Source: JAIRVZ01 sp031553755
Lineage (GTDB): Bacteria > Bacteroidota > Bacteroidia > Bacteroidales > Azobacteroidaceae
Length of the DNA stretch: 7,695 bases
Reading direction: 5' to 3'
Assembly: GCA_031553755.1 (NCBI GenBank)
Contig: JAVBKZ010000054.1
Span: 1-7,695, forward strand
Below are positions 1-7,296 of the stretch, in pieces. Numbering within the stretch: position 1 is the stretch's first letter; each line of letters opens with the position of its first letter. Under the pieces are notes generated by a model. That model worked only from the letters and a program-made list of their open reading frames with translations, had not been told where the DNA came from and ran no database searches. The translations under genes and the position numbers were made by a program.

Positions 1-1
1 T

Positions 2-3000
2 ATGGAATACGCGGAAGTTGTGAAGCCTAAAAACTCTATATATCCTTTCCAATGGTTGTTGAGCAAGGTAACGGATATCAATGGAAATTTTGTTAAATAC
101 ACCTATAAAACCAATACAGATAAAACACAAACTGTGTTGGACTATATAGAATACGGCAGCAATGGGCAAACAGCATCGCCACTTAAAATTACATTCGAGT
201 ATGATACAAAAACACACATACAAAAACAGTGGATCAGTGGTTGTTATTTCGAAGATTATTATTTGCTGAAAAGCATTTCTATAAACAGTAATGGAACACC
301 ATTACGCAGGTACGACCTTACCTGCGAATATCGGGATGAGAAACATTTTCTGGCAAGTATAAAACTAACTAATGAAAATGGAGAAAGCTTGCCGGTTATA
401 AGGATAAAATGGGGAGGGGATAACAAAACGATGGCGGTAGAAAGCAAACCTTCCCTCTCAAATGGAATTGCTCCTGGAAAAGTTCAATTCTTTGCAAGTG
501 ATATGACAGGAGACGGGATATCCGATTTGGTTGAAATGAAAGAGAAGGATGGCAACAAAACAATTGTTAGCGTTTATAAAGCTTCCAATACAGGCGATTA
601 TACTTTTACACCCTATTGGCAAAAAGAGTTTCCTATGGGCTTTAAGAGTCCGTTTCCACGTGCGGAACAACTTGCCGGTAATTATATGATGGTACAGCAT
701 TACAATAAAAAATGGCTTTCTATGCTTATATCCAATAATTACAGTACGCATTTTGAGTTTTGTGATGTTGAAAACAACGATAATAGTAATAATTCGAGAG
801 ATATTGAGATATCAAACGAGCTGATGTCAATTTTTCATGTAATCGCTGACTTCAACAATGATGGAAATGATGAAATTTTCTATGTTGAAAAAATAAATAC
901 TTCATCTAAAGAAGTATTCAAATTAAAAGGCAATATACTTTATCTGAAACAAGAACTGGAGGCTGCTTCTTCCGATGTAACCTTTGAAATTACTGTTGAA
1001 GATACTCCCCTCAATGTTTTTTCGGCAGATTTCAATGCTGATGGATTAATCGATGTTGCCATCATATCAAAGAAAGGTGTCTATATCTATCAAAATAACG
1101 GAGGATCTAAACAATCCGATAAATTCGTACATGTCGGATTTACTCTTGTCAAATTTTTCACATTAGATATGAGTAACGGCAGGAGTGTGATAAAACCCGG
1201 CGATTTTAATGGTGACGGTTTAATCGATTTTATTTCATACGATGGGGTTCAAAATTTTACATTACTTATCAATGACGGGAAGTTTGGATTTATATCATCA
1301 CAATTGTCAGATATCACGATGATTGAAGATAAAAAAACCGAAAAAAACGATGACAAAGACGATTTTATTGTCACGGATTTCAATCACGACGGGAAGTCGG
1401 ATTTGATCATTGTTGATGCCAATTATAATAATGAAACCTATTCCGGCACTAACATTAAATGGTTTGCTTCCAATGGAACAAATTTTACGAAAACCTCAGG
1501 ATTTAGTTTAAATGATGTAGATTATTATTACAAAGGCTACTCGACCACCGGTGATTTTAATGGAGACGGACGTGAAGACCTGTTTTCCTATAATGCCAAA
1601 TTAGACAACATTAGGCAGGGAAATGGACAGAGATACTTTTTTTATCACACTCCCAATCCAAATTTTGACGCGAACCTGGTGGGAAGTATCGAAAATGGGG
1701 TGAATCTTTCGCAAACGATCCAGTATCGACCCTTGACTTATGGTAAGGATTTTTATCAAAAAGAAGAAGGTTCCGGGTATTTTGGAGGCAAGGAAAACCA
1801 CATTATCGATGTCCTCTCACCGTTGTATTGTGTAAAAACAACCAAAAATCAGTGGTGGGACAATAATAAGCAAAGCTGGTTAACCGACGCTGAAAATACT
1901 TATTCATATATGGGCTTGACCGCGCAAACCTTGGGAAAGGGAATACTCGGATTTAAAGAAGTCAAAATCGAGGATCAAATAGCCGGAATAAGCACCTTGA
2001 ATTATCTTGAATATAATTATGAATACTGTATGCCTAAAATGCAAATACAAGAAATATCTACTATCAATGGACGTACTATCTCTCAAACAATAACCGAGTT
2101 TAGTATTACAATAACCCCACAGCTTACTACTGAAATCGACAAGGTAGTTATCTCGCAGCCCATTCAAACAATGGAATATGACGCGCTTGCCAATTTAACT
2201 AAACTTACCGAATACCTTGCTTTCGATAATTCCGGAAACATCACAAAACAAAAAATTACACAAGGGGATCGTGTTCAAATAGATACGACTTCTTACCATT
2301 GGAGGACTGTATTGTTAAATAATAAGGTCTTTTTTACAAATAAACCCCATTACACACAGACAACGACCTCATATCAGGGCTTAACAGATACAATTACCAC
2401 AACCTTCGAGTATGATAACAGATGGAAAAACCTGATACGAAAAGTGTTGCATCCGGATAAACCACTTTTTAAAGTGACAACCGAATATACCGATTATGAT
2501 GTTTTCGGACATCCTAAAACCATAAAAGTCAAAGCAAAAGGTAAGGATAATGTAGAAGAAATCCGGACTACTTTTCAAGATTATACTTCTTCCGGACGAT
2601 TTTTGTGCAGCAAAACCAATCTGTTGGGTGAAAAAACAACCTATTTTTGGAATGAAACCAAAGGTTTACTTGATTACGAAACAGACCAAAGGGGTAGAAC
2701 AACTAACTATAGTTACGACACTTGGGGTAAACTAAAACAAACCCTCTATCCCGATGGTAACAGGGAAACCCAAGTCTTACAATGGGCAGGTGCCGGATGC
2801 CCGACTAAAGCACTCTATTACAGTTATTCCCAAACATCAGGTTCCGCACCGGTAATAACATGGTATGATGCCCTTGGACGGGAAGTGCAAAAAGACAGTT
2901 ATGGGTTGAATAATAATAAAATATCCATATCGACCCAATACGATGAAAAAGGCAGGGTATGGCGTGTTTCCGAACCTTATTTTACAGGTATGGACATAAA

Positions 3001-5695
3001 CGCGTGGGCATCCACCTATACCTATGATGAGTTCGGACGAACCGACACCATCGTTACCCCGATGGGAACAACATCCTACAAGTACAATAAAAATAATAGA
3101 ATAACCACAGTAAACTCCCCTGATGGAGCCAAGTCAAGCACTTTGAATAGTTCAGGATTTACCGAAAGCAGCACAGTAAATGGGAAGTCGGTAAGCTACA
3201 CCTACTATCCCAATGGACTTACTAAAACTGCCACTCCCCAAGATGGACAAGCGCTTATAATGGAATACAACTTGCAAGGCAACCGTACGAAATTAACTGA
3301 CCCCGACGCCGGAGTTATTGAAACAATGTACAATGGATTCGGAGAGTTGGTAGAAGAAAAACAAAAAATACATGATCCCGGCACGTGGACCATTACGACA
3401 AACAATTACGATCCCTCGACAGGGCTGTTACTAAGTAAAACCCACAACGGTGAAACAACAGATTACAATTATGACGGCAACTATCGACTTTCCGGCATTT
3501 CGATATCGAATAAACATAACCAGACATATTCATACGATTGGCTTGACAGGATTACACAGGTGACCGATGTTGTGGATAACAGCAAAATATTCACAACAAA
3601 AACGGAATATGATGAATTGGGAAGGATAAAAAAAGAAACGTATCCGGATGGTTATTATATAGTGAACCAATATGATAAATACAGCCGGTTGACAGGAATA
3701 ACCGACCGTAACGGTTCGAATATATGGAAAGCATTGGAGAGTAACGCCCGTGGGCAACTCACAAAAATATCGCAGGGAGGTTGTGAAACTGTTTTTGGAT
3801 TCGATTCGCATGGATTCCCAACATCAATTTATAACCAGGGAATCATCAATATGGGTTATAATTTCAACACAAAAGGAAACCTTGAATACAGGCAAGACAA
3901 CCTCACCGGTTATAAGGAATCTTTTATCTACGATTCAATGAACCGGTTGACCAATTGGAGCATATTCAAAAATTCTATTATTCAAAATAGCAATTCTAAT
4001 ACTTATCATGCAACCACTGGAAATATGAGTTATAAAAGCAGTGTGGGGCAAATGAATTATGATATAAATGGAAAACCACATGCGATATCTTCCATTGGGG
4101 AAATTTATACCGATGGTCCACTAATCCATTTTCCCGACATGGATATTGAATATAATGATTTCAAAAAAGTAGAAAAAATAACCCGGCATGGTAGCAGGCA
4201 ATTGGATATTTTTTATGGCGTAGACGAACAACGGATTAAAAGTGTGGAATACGATGCTTATTTATTTAATTTTGCCCCGGGCATAAGCAATGAAGGTGAA
4301 TTACAATCACTGTCTTCCGCATCTATATCATCGTCATTACCGTCTTCTCCTTCTTCCTCTGTTTTTTTACCCATGTATAACACTTTTACACGTTACTACA
4401 TCGGCAACTACGAAGAAGAAATCAGTTCCGATGGCAATACCCGGAAAATTCACTACCTTAGCGGCGGTAACGGACTGGCAGCCATTTATGTGAGCAACAC
4501 GCAGGGCGGAGATACCTTGTATTATGCCTATACCGATTATCAAGGTTCTTTGACAGCATTGGTACTGCCATCAGGAGAAGTGAAAGAACGTTATGCCTTC
4601 GACCCTTGGGGCAACCGACGCAATCCGGCTGATTGGAGCCAAGCCGACAGTCGGAAAAATTTCATAGTTAACCGCGGCTATACGATGCACGAGCATTTAG
4701 ATGCTTTCGACCTGATCAATATGAATGGCCGTGTTTACGATCCGCTAACGGCAATGTTCCTCAGTCCCGACCCACAATTGCAAGCTCCCGACAATTGGCT
4801 GAATTACAACAGGTATTCGTATTGCATGAATAACCCCATGCTGTATATCGACCCGAGTGGGGAGTTTATTTTTACGGCGCTTTCTGCTATATTCTGCCCA
4901 GTGCTATTACCTGCTGCAGCACAACTTGATTTGGCATGGATGCAAGGTGGAATTATGGAAAAAATGCAAGGTGGAAATTTTTGGGATGGTGCAGGAAAAG
5001 GAGCCGTAACTGGTTTGATGAATGCAGGTCTCTCATTTTTGAATGTTCCGGGGGTGATACCAAACGGACTTATACATGCTGCCGGAAATGTTTTATCAAA
5101 TGGTATCACAAATATCATGTGGAAACAAGATTTTTTTAAGGGATGGGAATACCAAGCAACAACTGGATTCGGAGGAGGCATTTATTCCGGATATCAATTG
5201 TCAAAAGAAAAAGGATTAAATTATTGGTGGGGAACAAAACCTGAAAAATGGGGTTTCCAAAAAACACAGTGGAGTTTAAATCCCTGGAAAGATATAGAGT
5301 TAGAGCTAAAATTTGAATCAAATCCGATAACTGAATTTTTAGGTCCAGATACATGTGTGCCTTCCTCGTATTTGAGTACTCATGGAGAACAAAAACCTCA
5401 TTTATACGATGTTCTAGAACTCAAAGAATTAGACTATTACCAATTAAAAGAATTACATAGTCAAGGCTATACTAAAGTACACTTAAATGTAAATGATTAT
5501 GATGGTATAAAGGGTGATTCACATAGAATGCCAGTTAGTAAAATCAAATATATTCCAAATAAATACTTAAAAGTTGAGTCTTATGATCCTGGTCATATGT
5601 ATAGGAGAGCAGATGGAAGTGTTTATGCTCCAAAAGTGACATATGATTTCCAAAAGGCAAAATTTACATTTAATAACTTTATTCTGTTTCGTTAA
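2..5695 (+). CDS. Rhs/SpvB-TcB-like polymorphic toxin, 5' end outside window
   Basis: Large secreted or surface-delivered toxin carrier, open from the window edge to TAA at 5693-5695 (1,897 residues visible). The ATG at 2 is probably internal, because the first residues already read as the middle of an SpvB-like segment and no signal peptide is present. Order by residue: SpvB-like strands about 1-140; FG-GAP/VCBS-type propeller about 150-560; TcdB-middle-like segment about 560-720 (GSGYFGG, GKGILGFKEV); YD/Rhs repeats about 820-1430; Rhs core about 1460-1620 ending in DPSG; variable tip 1621-1897. In this family the repeats form a hollow shell that encloses the C-terminal toxin, which is freed by self-cleavage near the DPxG motif. 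Asp1580 and Asp1590 in the core are candidate cleavage residues by analogy only. The gene is followed after 17 bp by a likely immunity gene. Family assignment is secure; the delivery route and toxin activity are inferred. Confidence 0.93.
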   Translation: MEYAEVVKPKNSIYPFQWLLSKVTDINGNFVKYTYKTNTDKTQTVLDYIEYGSNGQTASPLKITFEYDTKTHIQKQWISGCYFEDYYLLKSISINSNGTPLRRYDLTCEYRDEKHFLASIKLTNENGESLPVIRIKWGGDNKTMAVESKPSLSNGIAPGKVQFFASDMTGDGISDLVEMKEKDGNKTIVSVYKASNTGDYTFTPYWQKEFPMGFKSPFPRAEQLAGNYMMVQHYNKKWLSMLISNNYSTHFEFCDVENNDNSNNSRDIEISNELMSIFHVIADFNNDGNDEIFYVEKINTSSKEVFKLKGNILYLKQELEAASSDVTFEITVEDTPLNVFSADFNADGLIDVAIISKKGVYIYQNNGGSKQSDKFVHVGFTLVKFFTLDMSNGRSVIKPGDFNGDGLIDFISYDGVQNFTLLINDGKFGFISSQLSDITMIEDKKTEKNDDKDDFIVTDFNHDGKSDLIIVDANYNNETYSGTNIKWFASNGTNFTKTSGFSLNDVDYYYKGYSTTGDFNGDGREDLFSYNAKLDNIRQGNGQRYFFYHTPNPNFDANLVGSIENGVNLSQTIQYRPLTYGKDFYQKEEGSGYFGGKENHIIDVLSPLYCVKTTKNQWWDNNKQSWLTDAENTYSYMGLTAQTLGKGILGFKEVKIEDQIAGISTLNYLEYNYEYCMPKMQIQEISTINGRTISQTITEFSITITPQLTTEIDKVVISQPIQTMEYDALANLTKLTEYLAFDNSGNITKQKITQGDRVQIDTTSYHWRTVLLNNKVFFTNKPHYTQTTTSYQGLTDTITTTFEYDNRWKNLIRKVLHPDKPLFKVTTEYTDYDVFGHPKTIKVKAKGKDNVEEIRTTFQDYTSSGRFLCSKTNLLGEKTTYFWNETKGLLDYETDQRGRTTNYSYDTWGKLKQTLYPDGNRETQVLQWAGAGCPTKALYYSYSQTSGSAPVITWYDALGREVQKDSYGLNNNKISISTQYDEKGRVWRVSEPYFTGMDINAWASTYTYDEFGRTDTIVTPMGTTSYKYNKNNRITTVNSPDGAKSSTLNSSGFTESSTVNGKSVSYTYYPNGLTKTATPQDGQALIMEYNLQGNRTKLTDPDAGVIETMYNGFGELVEEKQKIHDPGTWTITTNNYDPSTGLLLSKTHNGETTDYNYDGNYRLSGISISNKHNQTYSYDWLDRITQVTDVVDNSKIFTTKTEYDELGRIKKETYPDGYYIVNQYDKYSRLTGITDRNGSNIWKALESNARGQLTKISQGGCETVFGFDSHGFPTSIYNQGIINMGYNFNTKGNLEYRQDNLTGYKESFIYDSMNRLTNWSIFKNSIIQNSNSNTYHATTGNMSYKSSVGQMNYDINGKPHAISSIGEIYTDGPLIHFPDMDIEYNDFKKVEKITRHGSRQLDIFYGVDEQRIKSVEYDAYLFNFAPGISNEGELQSLSSASISSSLPSSPSSSVFLPMYNTFTRYYIGNYEEEISSDGNTRKIHYLSGGNGLAAIYVSNTQGGDTLYYAYTDYQGSLTALVLPSGEVKERYAFDPWGNRRNPADWSQADSRKNFIVNRGYTMHEHLDAFDLINMNGRVYDPLTAMFLSPDPQLQAPDNWLNYNRYSYCMNNPMLYIDPSGEFIFTALSAIFCPVLLPAAAQLDLAWMQGGIMEKMQGGNFWDGAGKGAVTGLMNAGLSFLNVPGVIPNGLIHAAGNVLSNGITNIMWKQDFFKGWEYQATTGFGGGIYSGYQLSKEKGLNYWWGTKPEKWGFQKTQWSLNPWKDIELELKFESNPITEFLGPDTCVPSSYLSTHGEQKPHLYDVLELKELDYYQLKELHSQGYTKVHLNVNDYDGIKGDSHRMPVSKIKYIPNKYLKVESYDPGHMYRRADGSVYAPKVTYDFQKAKFTFNNFILFR
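500..1579 (+). repeat. FG-GAP/VCBS-like calcium-motif propeller repeats
   Basis: Six Asp-rich motifs of the form D-F-N-x-D-G-x-x-D begin at residues 167 (DMTGDGISD), 283 (DFNNDGNDE), 343 (DFNADGLID), 401 (DFNGDGLID), 459 (DFNHDGKSD) and 518 (DFNGDGRED). The last five are 58-60 residues apart. The gap between the first two is 116, twice that period, and a degenerate blade without the Asp cluster (AEQLAGNYMMVQ, near residue 225) lies exactly midway. This fits a seven-bladed beta-propeller with six calcium loops, as in the propeller of TcB/SpvB-type proteins. Confidence 0.85.
2475..4300 (+). repeat. YD/Rhs repeat region
   Basis: Numerous degenerate YD repeats of about 20 residues are visible in the translation, for example YSYDTWGKLKQTLYPDG, YDALGREVQKDSYG, YTYDEFGRTDTIVTP, EYDELGRIKKETYPDG, YDKYSRLTGITDRNG and YDSMNRLTNW. 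In Rhs and TcC proteins these repeats build the spiral wall of the beta-cocoon that holds the toxin. The boundaries are approximate, because repeats fade out at both ends. Confidence 0.88.
4313..4360 (+). other. serine-rich low-complexity insert in the Rhs shell
   Basis: Residues 1438-1453 read SSASISSSLPSSPSSS, with 11 serines in 16 residues, encoded by a pyrimidine-rich TCT/TCC run. The insert lies between the last YD repeats and the RYYIGNYEEE strand that begins the Rhs core. It is probably a flexible loop. No function is assigned. Confidence 0.7.
4500..4861 (+). other. Rhs-associated core, ending at DPSG
   Basis: The conserved terminal core of the Rhs shell is recognised by YYAYTDYQGSLTALV, YAFDPWGNRR, GYTMHEHLDAFDLINMNGR, VYDPLTAMFLSPDPQLQ, NYNRYSYCMNNP and DPSG (residues 1617-1620). 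The DPSG motif marks the border between the conserved shell and the exchangeable toxin tip. The YDPLTAMFLSPDP form replaces the GRF seen in the enterobacterial consensus, which I associate with a Bacteroidales subtype. By my hand count, 4561-4620 is 33/60 G+C, well above the tip that follows. Confidence 0.9.
4862..5692 (+). other. variable C-terminal toxin tip, possible papain/C39-like fold
   Basis: The 277 residues after DPSG split in two. Residues 1622 to about 1760 are hydrophobic and glycine-rich (FIFTALSAIFCPVLLPAAA, WDGAGKGAVTGLMNAG, TTGFGGGIYSGYQ), typical of the pre-toxin linker of Bacteroidota Rhs proteins. The last 120 residues form the likely toxin: GPDTCVPSS places Cys1785 near the start of a helix, GDSHRMP places His1841 ahead of a strand, and VESYDPGH places Asp1862 21 residues later. 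This Cys-His-Asp order and the His-to-DP spacing resemble C39-like and papain-fold cysteine peptidases or deamidases. His1865 is an alternative catalytic histidine. The fold is inferred from a few motifs, so activity (peptidase, deamidase or amidase) is open. The end of the tip is much richer in A/T than the core: 15/60 G+C at 5401-5460 by hand count. Confidence 0.55.
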
Positions 5696-5712
5696 TACTA
5701 AATTCGTAAAAA

Positions 5713-6438
5713 ATGAAATCAATTATATTGTCAATTTTATTGTTTTTGGTATATAATCAATTACATTCCCAACAATTGGAGAAGTATTCTATTTACAGAA
5801 ATGACAGCAGTTATTTAAGATTGAATCAAGACAATATTGCTGAATTTAGAATATTGAAAAAATTGCATCAGGATACTATGGAATATGTGGAATATAGTAT
5901 CTTAAAAAAAAAACATCAAGATACTATTCAATATTTTGAAAAATTACAAAAATATCGTCATTATGAAGGTAAAGGAAATTTTTATATTAAAGACAGTGTA
6001 ATATATATAAACACTACAAAAATAAAAAACAAAGATTATCCGAGATTTGAAGATATTGGTCAGTCTGAATTTAATGGAAAATTATCAATCGAGGTGTTTG
6101 ATTTGAACAATAACAGATACTCAACATTCTATGTCCGCGTTGAGACAAAGAAAAATTGGATACGATTTGTAGAGACAGATGGGAATACTTGTTACATAGA
6201 TTTAAGCAAAATTAGAAAACCAGTTTCTATTCTGATATTTCCAATTAATGATTCAGTCCGAAAATGTTTTTTCCCTTTTGAAATACCTGTCCAGTCAATT
6301 AAAACTAATAAAATAAAGGTGTATTTGACTGATTTATATGTCATTAAAGACAAATTGATAAAATTCAGACTAAATAAAGATGAAAATGGTATCTTTATTA
6401 TTGCTCCCGATGATTATCGCAGGATAATCCTTCGGTAA
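5713..6438 (+). CDS. exported protein, candidate cognate immunity protein
   Basis: This 241-aa protein starts at the ATG 17 bp after the Rhs stop codon, so the two are almost certainly co-transcribed. No Shine-Dalgarno sequence is seen, which is usual for Bacteroidota. Residues 1-19 form a signal peptide (MKSIILSILLFLVYNQLHS) with likely cleavage just before QQ, predicting a periplasmic protein. It has no lipobox. Residues 47-78 are two tandem copies of a 16-residue unit sharing ILKK-HQDT, probably helical. The rest alternates beta strands (KGNFYIKDSVIYIN, KLSIEVFDLNNNRY) with no motif I recognise as catalytic. Position directly behind an Rhs toxin tip is the main argument for an immunity role, an inference from the usual order in polymorphic-toxin loci. 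I do not recognise the family. Base composition is as A/T-rich as the toxin tip. Confidence 0.85.
   Translation: MKSIILSILLFLVYNQLHSQQLEKYSIYRNDSSYLRLNQDNIAEFRILKKLHQDTMEYVEYSILKKKHQDTIQYFEKLQKYRHYEGKGNFYIKDSVIYINTTKIKNKDYPRFEDIGQSEFNGKLSIEVFDLNNNRYSTFYVRVETKKNWIRFVETDGNTCYIDLSKIRKPVSILIFPINDSVRKCFFPFEIPVQSIKTNKIKVYLTDLYVIKDKLIKFRLNKDENGIFIIAPDDYRRIILR
5851..5946 (+). repeat. two tandem 48-bp in-frame units
   Basis: Unit 1 is 5851-5898 and unit 2 is 5899-5946, each encoding 16 residues (47-62 and 63-78 of the exported protein). By hand alignment 33 of 48 bases match, rising to 28 of 36 in the first twelve codons. The shared protein pattern is ILKK-x-HQDT-x-x-Y-x-E. It looks like an old duplication, now diverged, that kept the reading frame. 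Confidence 0.8.
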
Positions 6439-6440
6439 AG

Positions 6441-6748
6441 TTGCGTCAGAACTTTTCAAGCTTAGCTTGGGCTGGAGGTATTATAATAGGAGCAGGTAAT
6501 ACTTTTTTCGCTCAAGGATTTTCCGGAGGAGATGGAAATACATGGAATTCCAATAATCTCAAATGGGAACAAATATGTATAAACGGATTAATGGGTGGCG
6601 TAACCACTTTTCTCGGAGGTCAAATTGCGGGAAAAATTTCACTCTGTACGATGGTTCATATATACCATATAATTATGAACATATGGCAAGAACTATTGAG
6701 TTGTTATACTTGAATACAAAAGGCTACGGGCTATCTATCCCATTTTAA
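6441..6748 (+). pseudogene. orphan Rhs C-terminal fragment, frameshifted
   Basis: This is a remnant of a displaced Rhs C-terminal tip. The frame beginning TTGCGTCAG just after the previous gene's stop encodes a glycine-rich, hydrophobic stretch (AWAGGIIIGAGNTFFAQG, INGLMGGVTTFLGGQIAG) like the pre-toxin linker after DPSG in Rhs proteins. It lacks a credible start, signal peptide and Rhs core. That frame runs to a stop at 6711-6713, but from about 6632 the neighbouring frame gives a more natural continuation (LYDGSYIPYNYEHM ... GYGLSIPF) ending with TAA at 6746-6748. Adding one A to the A run at 6632-6636 would join the two, so a one-base deletion is the simplest explanation. The frame is open upstream to 6414, inside the exported-protein gene. 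The ATG 9 bp further on opens the next gene, its probable immunity partner. The similarity is by composition and pattern, not a database match. Confidence 0.6.
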
Positions 6749-6757
6749 TTGTATAAT

Positions 6758-7234
6758 ATGAAAACAAACATATTTTTATTGTTGCTTTTTCTATCTTTTA
6801 TTGGCTATGGATGTGTTTCTAAGAAATATATTTACATTCAAAATAAAACAGACCATGACATCCAAGTTTATAAAATAGATATTTTAGATGTAGGAAACGA
6901 TTCCGTTATGAAAATGATAATGCAAAAAAATAATTTGTATAGTAATCTTGAGAATGGCAAGTTAACAATGCGTTATCAGAGGGTTTTAAAACCTGATTCA
7001 TTAGCATTTTTAGATATTGTTTATGGAGAAAAATCGAAGACAGAATTAGTTGATTTTACCAGTAATTATTTTAATGGGTCATTAATTATTGTGTCAAAAG
7101 CTGATACAATAAAGTTTAATCAAAAGGAAATAATACAAAAAGTCAATGAAGCCTGGTTTGAGAGGAATACGGATTCTTCTATAAAATTGAAAGCTCATGA
7201 GAAGAACCGATTGATATGGAAGTTTAGGGATTAA
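6758..7234 (+). CDS. predicted lipoprotein, candidate orphan immunity protein
   Basis: This 158-aa protein begins with MKTNIFLLLLFLSFIGYGC, a type II signal peptide with a lipobox-like IGYGC and lipidation expected at Cys19. I chose the ATG at 6758 over the in-frame TTG at 6749, because it gives the natural Met-Lys start of the signal peptide. The mature part starts VSKKYIYIQNKTDHDIQVYKI, with strand-rich sequence, and ends in a charged helix (KAHEKNRLIWKFRD). I recognise no family or catalytic motif. It lies 9 bp behind the orphan Rhs fragment and just ahead of the terminator, as expected for an immunity gene retained after its toxin was displaced. The envelope location matches that of the first candidate immunity protein. 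It could instead be an unrelated small lipoprotein; the immunity role rests on context alone. Confidence 0.82.
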   Translation: MKTNIFLLLLFLSFIGYGCVSKKYIYIQNKTDHDIQVYKIDILDVGNDSVMKMIMQKNNLYSNLENGKLTMRYQRVLKPDSLAFLDIVYGEKSKTELVDFTSNYFNGSLIIVSKADTIKFNQKEIIQKVNEAWFERNTDSSIKLKAHEKNRLIWKFRD

Positions 7235-7255
7235 TTCCTCTGTTTTATACAAATC

Positions 7256-7296
7256 ATTACCGGCATTTTCTTTATGGAGGATGCTGGTAATTTTTT
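7256..7296 (+). terminator. intrinsic terminator of the toxin/immunity block
   Basis: ATTACCGGCAT (7256-7266) pairs with ATGCTGGTAAT (7281-7291) as an 11-bp stem with one G-T wobble and a 14-nt loop. It is followed at once by a run of six T (7291-7296). It lies 22 bp after the lipoprotein stop codon and would end transcription of the whole plus-strand block. The run also overlaps the stop codon of the converging minus-strand remnant. Confidence 0.88.

Noticed and set aside
2..60. True start of the Rhs gene at the ATG at position 2
   Set aside because: The sequence begins inside an SpvB-like domain without a signal peptide, so the ATG is most likely an internal Met and the gene is cut by the window edge.
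458..751. 97-codon open frame on the minus strand, and similar shorter ones along the Rhs gene
   Set aside because: These are all shadows of the long plus-strand gene. None has spacing, motifs or context of its own.
2475..4300. YD repeats as a CRISPR array or DNA-level tandem repeat
   Set aside because: The repetition exists only at protein level and is degenerate. No near-identical DNA repeats with regular spacers were seen.
4804..5181. 125-codon open frame on the minus strand
   Set aside because: It lies wholly antisense to the Rhs core and tip, whose plus-strand reading is strongly supported by family motifs. The antisense peptide is proline- and cysteine-rich with no recognisable pattern.
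6441..6713. Separate 90-aa protein starting at TTG
   Set aside because: The start is poor, and its last 25 or so residues look like out-of-frame noise, whereas the neighbouring frame continues naturally. It is treated as part of a pseudogene.
6749..6757. TTG upstream start for the lipoprotein gene
   Set aside because: It would add Met-Tyr-Asn ahead of a perfectly formed Met-Lys signal peptide start and overlap the ideal ATG. The ATG at 6758 is preferred.
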